Shown: positions 8,143-16,733, counted from the first letter of the stretch. The stretch: 34,854 nucleotides of DNA from Actinophytocola sp. (GCA_009379975.1 WHSS01000025.1:1-34854); one strand, 5' to 3'. The notes: generated by a model not told the origin, from the sequence alone. Program-made: numbers and translations.

Positions 8143-9255
8143 TCAGGCGAGCGCTTCGGCAAGGGTGAGGGCGGGCAATTCGAGGGCTTCGGCCACCGGG
8201 GCGTTGGTGAGCTGCCCACCGACGGTGTTGAGGCCCGGCGCGAGAACCGGGTCATCACGCAGGGCTTGACGCCAGCCCTTGTCGGCGATGGCGGCGGCGT
8301 AGGGAAGCGTGACGTTGGTCAGCGCGTTGGTCGACGTGTTCGGCACGGCACCCGGCATGTTGGCCACGCAGTAGAAGACGCTGTTGTGCACCCGGTAGGT
8401 CGGATCGTCGTGCGTGGTCGCCCGGGAGTCCTCGAAGCAGCCGCCCTGGTCGATCGAGATGTCGACCAGCACACTCCCCGGCTTCATCCGGCTGACCTGT
8501 TCGTTGGTCACCAGCCGCGGCGCGCGGGCGCCCGGGAGCAGGACCGCGCCGATCACCAGGTCGGCGTCGAGCACCGCCTTCTCGACCTCGAAGGTGTTCG
8601 CCACCCTGGTGGTGACCCGGCCGTTGTAGCGGCGATCCAGCGCGCGCAGCTTGTCGACGTTGGTGTCGAACACCGTGATGTCGGCCCACATGCCGACCGC
8701 CATCGCGATCGCGTTCGTCCCGGCCACGCCCGCGCCGAGCACGACCACCTTGGCCGGGTCGACACCGGTCACACCGCCGAGCAGCAGTCCCCCGCCGCCG
8801 GTGCGCCGGAGGGATTCGGCGCCGACCTGGGGCGCCAGGCAGCCCGCGACCTCGCTCATCGGGTAGAGCAGCGGCAGCGCGCCGTTGGACAGTTGCACCG
8901 TCTCGTAGGCGATCGCGGTGGTCCCGGCGTTCAGCAGCGCGTCGGTGCACTCGCGCGACGCGGCGAGGTGCAGGTAGGTGAACAGGGTCAGGTCCTCGCG
9001 GAGCCGGTGGTATTCCTGCTCGATCGGTTCCTTGACCTTGAGCACGAGCTCGGCCTGGCCCCACACCTCGTCGGCGGACTCCAGCATCTTCGCGCCCGCC
9101 GCGACGAACTCTTCATCACTGATGGACGATCCGGCACCCGCGCCGCGCTCGATGGCTACGTCGTGGCCGCGGCCGACGAGTTCGTGCACGCCTGCCGGGG
9201 TGATCGCGACGCGGTATTCGTGGTTCTTGACCTCTTTGGGGACGCCGACACGCAT
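8143..9255 (-). CDS. ald: Alanine dehydrogenase
   Basis: This NAD-dependent enzyme deaminates L-alanine to pyruvate and ammonia (reversible). The protein is 370 residues from ATG 9255, which has GAGG six bases upstream; an upstream start at 9267 is weaker. The catalytic Lys75 (VLKVKEP) and His96 (YLHLA) fall at the positions known for the family, and the Rossmann motif GAGVAG is at 174-179. Further hallmarks are [20 protein letters not shown] and [11 protein letters not shown]. Placed after a pyruvate-dependent aminotransferase, it would recycle the alanine formed back to pyruvate, releasing ammonium. It is 57 bases downstream of the aminotransferase. Confidence 0.96.
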   Translation of the reverse strand: MRVGVPKEVKNHEYRVAITPAGVHELVGRGHDVAIERGAGAGSSISDEEFVAAGAKMLESADEVWGQAELVLKVKEPIEQEYHRLREDLTLFTYLHLAASRECTDALLNAGTTAIAYETVQLSNGALPLLYPMSEVAGCLAPQVGAESLRRTGGGGLLLGGVTGVDPAKVVVLGAGVAGTNAIAMAVGMWADITVFDTNVDKLRALDRRYNGRVTTRVANTFEVEKAVLDADLVIGAVLLPGARAPRLVTNEQVSRMKPGSVLVDISIDQGGCFEDSRATTHDDPTYRVHNSVFYCVANMPGAVPNTSTNALTNVTLPYAAAIADKGWRQALRDDPVLAPGLNTVGGQLTNAPVAEALELPALTLAEALA

Positions 9256-9312
9256 GCGGCACCTCACTTTCTGGGGATGGGAAGGGGAAGCAGTGCCCGG
9301 AAGGGGTGCGGC

Positions 9313-10692
9313 TCAACCGCGCACGTGGTCGTCGACCGCGGTGAGGACGGCGTCGACCTGGTGCAGCAACTCGTCGAGTACCGCCTGGTCGGCGACCAGC
9401 GGCGGGGAGAGCATCAGCATGGTGGCGCCGCGGTCGTCGGGGCGGGTGATCAGGCCGACGTCACGCATCGCGCGAGGCATGACGTCACGAACCAGTTCGA
9501 CGCCCTGCTGCTCGGTCAGCTCACGGCCGGTGTGCCGGTCCCCGGTGAACTCGATGGCATAGAAGAAGCCGGTGCCGCGCCATTCGGCCACGCTCGGATG
9601 AGCGTCGCGGAGCCGGTCGAGCCCGGCTTGGAAGTGCGGCTCGAGCCTTCGCACGTTGCCCAGCACGTCCTCTTCGCGCAACGCGGTCAGGTTGGCGACG
9701 GCGACCGCGGTGGACACCGGGTGACCACCCCAGGTCGCTCCGTGGGTGAAGGAGCCTGCCTGCGGCGAGTTCATCAGGCCCTCGGCGAGCGGCTTCCGCA
9801 AGAGCACGCCGCCGAGCGGGGCATAGCCCGACGTGGCGCCCTTGGCGAAGGTGATCAGGTCGGGCACCACGCCGTACTTGGCGCTGCCGAACCACTCACC
9901 GAGTCTGCCGTAGGCGCAGATGACCTCGTCGGCGACCAGCAGGATCCCGTAGCGGTCGCAGATCTCGCGGAGCTGCTGCCAATACCCGTCGGGTGGGACC
10001 AGGGCGCCGCGCGAGTTCTGCACCGGCTCGGCGAACAGCGCCGCGATCGTCTCGGGGCCTTCCTCCTCGATGGCCGCCACGATGGCCTCGACGCAGGGCA
10101 GTTCGGCCGCGCTCGCTCCATCGGCGACGGTGGCCCCGAGCGTGTGGGGTACGTGCCGGACGCCCGGCATCAGCGGTCCGAACGGCTCCTTGAACTTCGG
10201 GATACCGGTGACAGCCAGGGCACCCAGCGTGGTGCCGTGATAGGCCATGTCCCTGGCGATGATCTTGGTGCGCTTCGGCTCGCCCTGGCTGCGGTGATAC
10301 TGCCGGGCGAACTTGATCGCGGACTCGACCGCCTCGGAGCCGGAGTTCACGAAGAACACCACGTCGAGGTCGCCAGGCGCGAGATCGGCGATCATGCTCG
10401 CGGCCTCGACCGACGGCGGATGGGCCGCAGACCAGTTCGGCCAGTAGGCAAGGGTCTCCATCTGCTTGATCGCCGCCGCCGGAATGTCGGTGCGGCCGTG
10501 GCCGATGTTGACGCAGAACAGGCCGGCGAGGCCGTCGGTGAAGCGACGCCCGGCGTCGTCGTAGAGGTAGCAGCCTTCGCCGCGCACGATCACCGGGAGC
10601 TCGGCATCGCGCCACGCCGCGCCACGCGTGAAGTGGGGGAACAGGTGTGACTGGGCAAGGGCTCTGATGTCTGACTGGGCTGACTCGGTCAC
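9313..10692 (-). CDS. Class III (omega) aminotransferase, candidate taurine/omega-amino acid:pyruvate transaminase
   Basis: This PLP enzyme of fold type I, class III, has 459 residues. The PLP lysine is Lys284 in TFAKGATSGYAPLGG, the PLP-N1 aspartate is Asp255 in LLVADEVICAYGR, and the phosphate-binding region is NSGSEAVESA. I chose GTG 10692 because GGAGGG lies eight bases upstream; the longer ATG start at 10737 would run through the promoter region. It is the first gene of the aminotransferase-ald-pta-permease operon. Coupling to alanine dehydrogenase argues that pyruvate is the amino acceptor. Taurine, beta-alanine, GABA or polyamine-type donors are all possible for this class. Confidence 0.85.
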   Translation of the reverse strand: MTESAQSDIRALAQSHLFPHFTRGAAWRDAELPVIVRGEGCYLYDDAGRRFTDGLAGLFCVNIGHGRTDIPAAAIKQMETLAYWPNWSAAHPPSVEAASMIADLAPGDLDVVFFVNSGSEAVESAIKFARQYHRSQGEPKRTKIIARDMAYHGTTLGALAVTGIPKFKEPFGPLMPGVRHVPHTLGATVADGASAAELPCVEAIVAAIEEEGPETIAALFAEPVQNSRGALVPPDGYWQQLREICDRYGILLVADEVICAYGRLGEWFGSAKYGVVPDLITFAKGATSGYAPLGGVLLRKPLAEGLMNSPQAGSFTHGATWGGHPVSTAVAVANLTALREEDVLGNVRRLEPHFQAGLDRLRDAHPSVAEWRGTGFFYAIEFTGDRHTGRELTEQQGVELVRDVMPRAMRDVGLITRPDDRGATMLMLSPPLVADQAVLDELLHQVDAVLTAVDDHVRG

Positions 10693-10708
10693 GGGGTTGT
10701 CCCTCCAA

Positions 10709-10764
10709 TGGTGAACGCAGCTTGTGGTGTTCACCACTGTGCGCCCAGGACAGGACCCGTGACA
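10709..10764 (-). promoter_or_regulatory. Predicted aminotransferase promoter with overlapping inverted repeat
   Basis: On the minus strand a -35 TGTCAC (10764-10759), 17-base spacer and -10 CACAGT (10741-10736) precede the operon. An 8-bp perfect inverted repeat, TGGTGAAC (10709-10716) and GTTCACCA (10729-10736), half-sites 20 bp apart, touches the -10 and covers the likely start site. That position suits a repressor operator. Confidence 0.4.
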
Positions 10765-10782
10765 GATCCAGAATGCCGCGAC

Positions 10783-10828
10783 TTTTTAGGTACCAGTTGG
10801 GCGACCGGCAGGCGCTGGTACCAAAAAA
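10783..10828. promoter_or_regulatory. 14-bp inverted repeat, candidate MocR operator, in divergent control region
   Basis: TTTTTAGGTACCAG (10783-10796) and CTGGTACCAAAAAA (10815-10828) are inverted copies matching at 13 of 14 positions, centred 32 bp (about three turns) apart. A further half-site-like CTGGACCT is at 10839-10846. It lies between the aminotransferase operon and the amidohydrolase-symporter pair. MocR regulators such as GabR, PdxR and TauR act on paired half-sites in such positions, and a MocR gene lies 3 kb away. The A/T tracts stand out in this GC-rich DNA. Confidence 0.55.
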
Positions 10829-10904
10829 GCCGCCGGAACTGGACCTGTGCGCCAGACCACGAGGCCCTTAGCTTGACTGGCACGCCACCAACCGAAAGGC
10901 CAAT

Positions 10905-12602
10905 GTGCCGATGCCCATGATCGCCGACACTCCGCACGACACCGCCGATGTGATCTTCTACGGCGGCCAGGTGCTGACCCTGGACCAGCGGAACAGCCGA
11001 GCCACCGCGATCGCCACACGCGCGGGGCGCGTTCTCGCGGTCGGCGACGATCGCACCATGCTCGGCCTCGCCGGAGCACACACCCGGCGCCACGACCTCG
11101 GCGGCCGGACGGCGATTCCGGGATTCGTGGAGTCGCACACCCATCCGTACTTCTTCGGCCTCACGCTGGATGCCGCCGTCGATGCGGGATCGCCGCCGAA
11201 CGATTCGGTTGCCGACATCGTCGAACGGGTTTCCGACGCCGCGAAGACAACCCCACCGGGAGAGTGGATCGTGGGCTACCGCTACGACGACACACTGTTG
11301 CGCGACGGCCGCCATCCCACGCTGCACGATCTCGATCCGGTGTCGAAGGATCACCCGGTGCTGCTCGTCCATATCTCCGGCCACTTCGTGACCACCAACT
11401 CGGCCGCATTGCGCCGGGCAGGCATCCGAAGTACCACGCCGGACCCAGCAGGCGGCGCCCTCGGCCGCGACGCGTCGGGAAAGCCGACCGGAGTGCTTGC
11501 CGAGACCGCGGCGTTCCCGATCTACGCACTGCTGCCGAAGCGATCCCGGCAAGCCATGACCGAGATTCTCGGACTCGCGGGCGACGCCTACCTCGCCGCG
11601 GGCGTCACCTCGGTGCACGACACCGGAGTGGGTCTGTTCAACGGGCCGGACGAGTTCGACGCCTATCGTGCGGCCATCGCGTCAGGCAGGCTGCGAACCC
11701 GCGTACGGGGCTATGTGTGGGACCAGATCCTCGGCGAACTGGGCCCAGGGGTTCCCGGTCCCCAGGACATCGCGGTCGCGGGCGTCGACACCGACCGATT
11801 CCAGCTTGCCGGGGTGAAGATCATCTCCGATGGCTCGCTCCAGGGCCTGACCGGCTGCCTGTCCGAGCCGTACACCTGCAACCCGGATGAGCGGGGGACG
11901 ATGCTGCTCACGCCCGCTCAACTGACCGGGCGGGTGGCTGAACTGCACGACGCAGGCTGGCAGGTGGCAGTGCACGGCAACGGTGACGAAGCGATCCAGG
12001 CGATCGTCGACGCCTACCGGAAGCTGGGCGCGGCGCCCGGCGACGGGGGCGGACGACACCGAATCGAGCACTGCCAGACCGTGCGGGAAGACCAACTCGA
12101 TCTCATGGCGGCCCACGACATGCTGGCGTCGTTCTTCGTCAAACACGTCTACTACTGGGGCGATCGGCACCGCGACCGCTTCCTCGGACCCGACCGCGCC
12201 CGCCGGATCAATCCGCTGGCCTCCGCCCGTCGCCGTGGTCTCCGGTTCGGGCTGCACGCCGACACCCCGGTGACGCCGGTGCCGCCGCTGGAGGGCATCT
12301 GGTGCGCGGTCGCGCGGCGTACGCGAGACGGCGAGGAGCTCGGCCCCGAGCAGCGGGTCGACGTGGAGACGGCGCTGCGCGCCTATACCTCCGAGGCCGC
12401 TTACCTTGGTTTCGACGAGGGCGCCAAGGGATCGCTGGAACCCGGCAAGCTCGCCGACATCGCGGTGCTGTCCGACGACCCGACCGCTGTCGCCCCCGAA
12501 GCTCTGCGTCGACTGACCGTCGACGCCACCCTCATCGACGGCGAACTCGTCTGGACCCGCCCCGGTGCCTCGATGCCCGTAACCGAAGGGAGCAGCTCGT
12601 GA
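10905..12602 (+). CDS. Amidohydrolase family protein (YtcJ/N-substituted formamide deformylase-like)
   Basis: This is a metal-dependent amidohydrolase of the Amidohydrolase_3 type, 565 residues from GTG 10905; ATG 10911 is an alternative, as AAAGG at 10895-10899 serves either. The metal-binding HxH is in FVESHTHPYF, the strand-4 lysine region in GVKIISDGSLQG, then HGNGDEAIQ, RIEHCQTV and the terminal aspartate in GLHADTPVTPVPP. A composite beta-domain is formed by both ends. Members hydrolyse N-acyl or N-formyl amines, imides and similar substrates. It shares an overlapping stop/start with an SSS symporter, so it probably acts on the imported compound and may release the amine used by the divergent aminotransferase. 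Confidence 0.85.
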   Translation: MPMPMIADTPHDTADVIFYGGQVLTLDQRNSRATAIATRAGRVLAVGDDRTMLGLAGAHTRRHDLGGRTAIPGFVESHTHPYFFGLTLDAAVDAGSPPNDSVADIVERVSDAAKTTPPGEWIVGYRYDDTLLRDGRHPTLHDLDPVSKDHPVLLVHISGHFVTTNSAALRRAGIRSTTPDPAGGALGRDASGKPTGVLAETAAFPIYALLPKRSRQAMTEILGLAGDAYLAAGVTSVHDTGVGLFNGPDEFDAYRAAIASGRLRTRVRGYVWDQILGELGPGVPGPQDIAVAGVDTDRFQLAGVKIISDGSLQGLTGCLSEPYTCNPDERGTMLLTPAQLTGRVAELHDAGWQVAVHGNGDEAIQAIVDAYRKLGAAPGDGGGRHRIEHCQTVREDQLDLMAAHDMLASFFVKHVYYWGDRHRDRFLGPDRARRINPLASARRRGLRFGLHADTPVTPVPPLEGIWCAVARRTRDGEELGPEQRVDVETALRAYTSEAAYLGFDEGAKGSLEPGKLADIAVLSDDPTAVAPEALRRLTVDATLIDGELVWTRPGASMPVTEGSSS

Positions 12603-14062
12603 TCTGGTACGCCTTCTACATCACCCTGTTCGTCGTTGTCATGTTCGGCATCGGCTTCTACCACTTCCGCAAGACCACCAGCGCCGACGAGTACCTGATC
12701 GCGGGCTGGAACGTCGGTCCCGTCAAGATCGTGCTCACCGTCATCGCGACCTGGGCAGGGGCGTCGATCTTCATCGGCAGCGTCGGGCTCGGCTACGAGT
12801 TCGGCATGTCCGGCTACGTCCGGTTCGCTTTGCCGGCAACGGTATTCTCCCTGATTCTGGCCGTCCTATTCGCCAAGAAACTGCGGCGCACCCGGCTATA
12901 CACGGTCCCCGATATCTTCGACGAGCGGCTTGGCAAACCGGCCGGAGTCATTCCGGCGCTGCTCTCGGCCGGCCTCTACGCCGCACCCGTCACCGCGATG
13001 CAGATCGTGGCGCTGGGCGCGATGTTCAACATCCTGTTCGACATGCCGATGGGGTGGGGGTTGGTTCTCGCCTGGGCCATCATCTACGGCTACACGATGC
13101 TCGGTGGGCTGCCGAGTGTCATCATCACCGACAGCATCCAGACGGTCGTGCTGGTCATCGGGCTGGTCATCATGGGCATCGCCACCTGGAACTTCGCGGG
13201 CGGAATGGCCGAGATCACCCCCGCGGTGCCCGACGGGCATCTCAGCCTGATCGGCGATGATCCGATGGGCACGCTCATCTTCGCCATGACCATCGGGCCC
13301 TTCTACCTGATCTGGCAATCGAGCTGGCAGCGGATCTATGCCGCCCGCACCGAACGGGTGGCGCTGTGGGGCAACGTCGTGGGCATGGTGTTCGCGGGAA
13401 CCCTTATCGCCATCATCCCGGTGTTCATCGGGATGGCGGCCCGGTCCTTCGTTCCCGCGGAGGGGTTGCAGCCCGATTCGGTGTTCTACATCGTGCTCCA
13501 GGACATTCTGCCGCCCTACCTCGGCGGCATCCTGGCGATGGCCCTGATGGCCGCGCTGGTCTCCGGTGGTGACTCCTTCCTGCTGCAGGGCACGGCGAAC
13601 CTCACCCGGGACCTCTACCAGCGGTACCTGCGGCCCGAAGCCAGCCAGGAACAGCTGCTGCGGATCTCACGCTGGGGCGTGACCCTGATCGGCCTGGTGG
13701 CCCTGCTCATCGCGTTCTTCATCACCGACATCGTGGGCATCTACACCTACACCTTGAAGTGGACCGCGATCGCCCTGGTGCTGCCCTTCTTGGCCGTGAT
13801 GTTCTGGCGGCGAACCACGCGGTTCGGGGTCATCGCCAGCATGGTGCTGGGGCCGGCAGTCACGATCGGCTGGGAGGTCGCGGGAAATCCGTTCGGTCTC
13901 ACGGAAATCGTGCCGGGCTACCTCGCGGCCGCCGCGGCGCTGATCTTCGGCAGCCTGTTCACCGATCACGCACCCGGCGAGCAGGTCAGAGCCATCTGGC
14001 GCGACGGGCTGGCACGACGCTCCGATGAGGCGCGCCCCGACCAGACCGTACCCGCGCGCTGA
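12599..14062 (+). CDS. Sodium:solute symporter (SSS) family transporter
   Basis: This is a 487-residue membrane protein with about 13 hydrophobic segments. The N-terminal family pattern is clear: TSADEYLIAGWNVGP followed by TVIATWAGASIFIGS, and later GGDSFLLQGTANLTRDLY, which is typical of the SSS helix-8/9 region. The GTG start overlaps the amidohydrolase stop (GTGA), with GAAGGG upstream, so the two are translationally coupled. Likely role is Na+-driven uptake of the amidohydrolase substrate; the solute is unknown. The open frame continues upstream to 12302 in the shadow of the amidohydrolase, which is not coding. Its TGA stop is the first codon of a TGAACGACGCC repeat that recurs in the terminator. 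Confidence 0.9.
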   Translation: MIWYAFYITLFVVVMFGIGFYHFRKTTSADEYLIAGWNVGPVKIVLTVIATWAGASIFIGSVGLGYEFGMSGYVRFALPATVFSLILAVLFAKKLRRTRLYTVPDIFDERLGKPAGVIPALLSAGLYAAPVTAMQIVALGAMFNILFDMPMGWGLVLAWAIIYGYTMLGGLPSVIITDSIQTVVLVIGLVIMGIATWNFAGGMAEITPAVPDGHLSLIGDDPMGTLIFAMTIGPFYLIWQSSWQRIYAARTERVALWGNVVGMVFAGTLIAIIPVFIGMAARSFVPAEGLQPDSVFYIVLQDILPPYLGGILAMALMAALVSGGDSFLLQGTANLTRDLYQRYLRPEASQEQLLRISRWGVTLIGLVALLIAFFITDIVGIYTYTLKWTAIALVLPFLAVMFWRRTTRFGVIASMVLGPAVTIGWEVAGNPFGLTEIVPGYLAAAAALIFGSLFTDHAPGEQVRAIWRDGLARRSDEARPDQTVPAR

Positions 14063-14085
14063 ACGACGCCGTCCGTTGGGCGGAG

Positions 14086-14130
14086 TGAACGACGCCTTCA
14101 GTCCGTAGAACGGACTGAAGGCGTCGTTCA
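14086..14130. terminator. Perfect 20-bp hairpin between convergent symporter and mocR genes
   Basis: TGAACGACGCCTTCAGTCCG (14086-14105) pairs perfectly with 14111-14130 around the loop TAGAA. The right arm contains the mocR stop codon. A shortened copy of the left arm begins at 14060 and supplies the symporter stop codon. It should act in both directions. Confidence 0.85.
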
Positions 14131-15594
14131 GCGCGGTTCGAGCATGGTGGTGATCACACGGCGCAGCTGGGCGACTCCGGGCCGGATCGCCTCGTGCGGG
14201 ATCGCGGCGAAGCCAAGCCGGAAGTGGTTCCGGTTGGCCGCGGGGTCGGCGAAGTAGATGTCGCCCCGCTCGATCACGACGCCACGCGCCAGCGCTCGCC
14301 GCGCCAGTTCCACGCAGTCCAGCTCCGGCGGCCCGCTGACCCAGATACTCACGCCACCCGGCGGCGGATCGATCCGCCAGGGCAGCGTCTCGTTGAGCGA
14401 TTCACGCAGCGCGTGCCACTTCCGCTGCAGCTGCGTGCGCCGGCGACGGACCGTGCGGTGGTACTGGCCGTTCTCGATCAGCAGGGACATGGCGCGCTGT
14501 AGGTGTCCCGAGGCGTGCCGGACCCGGTAACGGCGTTGGCTGCGCAGCTCCCGGATGAGTTCCGGCGACGCCACCAGGTATCCCAGCCGCAACCCGGGTG
14601 CCAGGAACTTCGAGAACGTGCCGAGGTAGATCACCCGCTCACTGCCGGGCAACGCCTTCAGCGCGGGCGTAGGGCTGCCCTGGTAACGGAATTCGCTGTC
14701 GTAGTCGTCCTCGATGATCAGGGTGTCGGACTGCTGGGCGAGGGCGAGCAGTTGCTTGCGCCTGCCGATGGACAGCGTGACGTTGGTCGGGCTGTGATGG
14801 CTGGGCGTCAGGTGCAGCAGTGATATCCCGTGCAGGTCAGGCGGGGGGATCAGGCCGGAGGCGTCCACCCGCAGCGGAGTCAGCAGGGCACCCGCACGCG
14901 AGAAGATATGCCGGGCGTCCAGATATCCCGGGTCCTCCACACCGACCGAGTCGCCTGGCCGCAACAGGGTGTAGCCGAGCAGATCGAGCCCCTGTTGCGA
15001 ACCGAGCGTGATCAGCACCTGTTCCGGGTCGGCCTCGATGCCCCGCGTCGGCAGTACCGCCCGGCACAGGGCGTCGACCAGCAGCGGATCGTCCTCATCG
15101 ATCCCGTCGCGCAGGCTGTAGTGCAGGTGCGGCGGGTCGAGGGCGTCTCGCAATGCCCGCGCCCAGGCGAGCTTCGGGAAGGACTCGGCGTCCACCTGTC
15201 CCGCGACGAACGGATAGGGGTAGCGGTCCCAGTCACGCACCTTCGCGATTTCGGGCATCTCCGCGTCGGGGCTGCGCCGGATCCGCTGGGACCAGTCGAC
15301 CGCCGTCGCGACGGGCTCGTCCTCGCCGTACTCCAGGTGCTTCAGCATTTCCGGGTTGACGAACAGCCCCCGTCGCGGCTGGGACTCGATGAAACCTTCG
15401 GCCTGCAGTTCCTGGTACGCGGTGTTGACCGTGTTGCGGGAGACGCCGAGTTCGCGGGCCAGTTCGCGCGACGAGGGCAGCGGCAGCCGCGGGTTGAGCG
15501 CGCCGGAGGCGATCTCGTGTTCCAGTGCCTTACGTAACTGCTGGTAGATGGGCTCGCCGGTACCTCGCTCGATCGAGATCAAGGTTCGTCCCAT
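14128..15594 (-). CDS. MocR/PdxR-type GntR transcriptional regulator with aminotransferase domain
   Basis: The protein has 488 residues: an N-terminal GntR winged helix (about 1-80, with PLPSSRELARELGVSRNTVNTAYQEL) joined to a fold-type I aminotransferase domain. The PLP lysine is in the GTFSKFLAPGLRLGY motif and the partner aspartate in IIEDDYDSEF. Such regulators sense PLP adducts of amino compounds (GABA for GabR, taurine for TauR, pyridoxal for PdxR). The neighbouring aminotransferase, Ald and amidohydrolase genes are the obvious targets, through the inverted repeat at 10783-10828. No clear ribosome site precedes ATG 15594; it may be read with yeiH, which ends 44 bases upstream on the same strand, or be leaderless. 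Confidence 0.93.
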   Translation of the reverse strand: MGRTLISIERGTGEPIYQQLRKALEHEIASGALNPRLPLPSSRELARELGVSRNTVNTAYQELQAEGFIESQPRRGLFVNPEMLKHLEYGEDEPVATAVDWSQRIRRSPDAEMPEIAKVRDWDRYPYPFVAGQVDAESFPKLAWARALRDALDPPHLHYSLRDGIDEDDPLLVDALCRAVLPTRGIEADPEQVLITLGSQQGLDLLGYTLLRPGDSVGVEDPGYLDARHIFSRAGALLTPLRVDASGLIPPPDLHGISLLHLTPSHHSPTNVTLSIGRRKQLLALAQQSDTLIIEDDYDSEFRYQGSPTPALKALPGSERVIYLGTFSKFLAPGLRLGYLVASPELIRELRSQRRYRVRHASGHLQRAMSLLIENGQYHRTVRRRRTQLQRKWHALRESLNETLPWRIDPPPGGVSIWVSGPPELDCVELARRALARGVVIERGDIYFADPAANRNHFRLGFAAIPHEAIRPGVAQLRRVITTMLEPR

Positions 15595-15638
15595 AGCGTC
15601 ACATCATCCCTCACTCGAAGGGTGCGCGCGCATTTTCG

Positions 15639-16655
15639 TCAGCCGAACGTCGTCAGACTGAGATAAGCGACGGCGCCGACCAGCAGGGTCGAGCACAGGC
15701 CCAGCAGCAGCGCGCGTGGACCACTGCGGATCACCTCGCGCACCCGCACGGCACACCCCAGCCCGAACAGAGCGCCCGCGAGCAACAGTGTGGTCGCAAC
15801 CTGGGAGACGTCGATCACCTGCTCCGGCAGCACGCCCGATGTCCGGACGGCGACCATGGCGAGGAAGCCCAGCACGAACATCGGCACCAGTGGCGGCCGG
15901 CTGCCGTCGACTTCCGGTGTCCTTCGACGCTGCAGCATGCTGACCGAGGCCACCATCGGGGCCAGGAGCACCACCCGGCTCAGCTTGACCACGGCCGCCG
16001 TGGCGACCGCTGCGGCGCCCGCGGGAGATGCGGCAGCCACGACCTGGGCGACCTCGTGCACGCTCAGCCCGGCCCATTGGCCGATGCCGAACGGAGACAT
16101 CCCGAGCAATGAACCGAACAGCGGCACCGCGGCGATGGCCAGCCCGCCGTAGAGCGTCACCAGCGCGACCGCGGTGGCGACCTCGGAATCCTTGCGTTTG
16201 ACCACGCTCTCCATCGCCGCGATGGCCGATGCCCCGCAGATGGAGAACCCGGTCGCCACCAGGATGGTCAGCCCTTGGGGAACGCCGAGCAGCCTGCCAA
16301 TGCCGATGGTGCCGACGAAGCCGATCGCGACGGTCAGCACGACCGCGAGGATGGTGCCGGTGCCGAGTTGAAGCACCTGCGGCACCGCCAGTTGCAGCCC
16401 GAGCAGAACGACGCCCGCCCGCAGCAACTTGCGGGTCGTCCACTGCAGGCCGTGCCGCGCGGACTCCGGGATGATCGGCAGGTTGCCTGCGAGTATCCCG
16501 GCCACCACGGCGACGGTCAGCGCGCTCAGCGCCGGAACAGCGAGGTTGGTCAGGTATGACACGGCGATCCCAAGCGCCACTAGCAGGAGCCCGGGCGCCA
16601 GCGACCGAGTTTTCGTGCGCGGCGCAGGTGGTGGGGGTTCGACAACGGTGGTCAT
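15639..16655 (-). CDS. YeiH/UPF0324-family membrane protein (putative sulfate/sulfite exporter)
   Basis: This 338-residue protein has about ten hydrophobic segments. The family signature GFSICGASAIAAMESV followed by KRKDSEVATAVALVTLYGG is present, then GQWAGLSVHEVAQVV. Databases usually label the family a putative sulfate exporter; biochemical proof is thin. ATG 16655 follows a weak AGG. It is divergent from a LysR gene 70 bases away, the same layout as yeiE-yeiH in enterobacteria, where YeiE has been linked to the sulfite response (from memory). If the nearby enzymes degrade a sulfonate, an exporter for the released sulfite or sulfate would fit. Confidence 0.85.
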   Translation of the reverse strand: MTTVVEPPPPAPRTKTRSLAPGLLLVALGIAVSYLTNLAVPALSALTVAVVAGILAGNLPIIPESARHGLQWTTRKLLRAGVVLLGLQLAVPQVLQLGTGTILAVVLTVAIGFVGTIGIGRLLGVPQGLTILVATGFSICGASAIAAMESVVKRKDSEVATAVALVTLYGGLAIAAVPLFGSLLGMSPFGIGQWAGLSVHEVAQVVAAASPAGAAAVATAAVVKLSRVVLLAPMVASVSMLQRRRTPEVDGSRPPLVPMFVLGFLAMVAVRTSGVLPEQVIDVSQVATTLLLAGALFGLGCAVRVREVIRSGPRALLLGLCSTLLVGAVAYLSLTTFG

Positions 16656-16706
16656 GCCTCTACGGTGAGGCCAAAGTGCCGCCGCCGGTAGCCGTGGACT
16701 GGACAT

Positions 16707-16733
16707 GATGTCATATCCTGTGGGTATGACATC
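16707..16733 (+). promoter_or_regulatory. Dyad operator and -10 box over the lysR start (probable leaderless mRNA)
   Basis: GATGTCATA (16707-16715) and TATGACATC (16725-16733) form a perfect 9-bp inverted repeat with a 9-base spacer. A -10-like TATCCT (16714-16719) ends six bases before ATG 16726, so transcription could begin at the start codon. The dyad covers both, which suits autoregulation by the LysR protein. Confidence 0.5.

Noticed and set aside
8266-10650. 794-codon plus-strand open frame
   Set aside because: It runs antisense to the clear ald and aminotransferase genes; its product is His/Arg/Gly-rich with no domain. It is a GC-rich codon shadow.
9313-10692. Firm naming of the aminotransferase as tpa (taurine:pyruvate aminotransferase)
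   Set aside because: Class III aminotransferases cannot be told apart by motif; xsc is missing, so only a candidate role is given.
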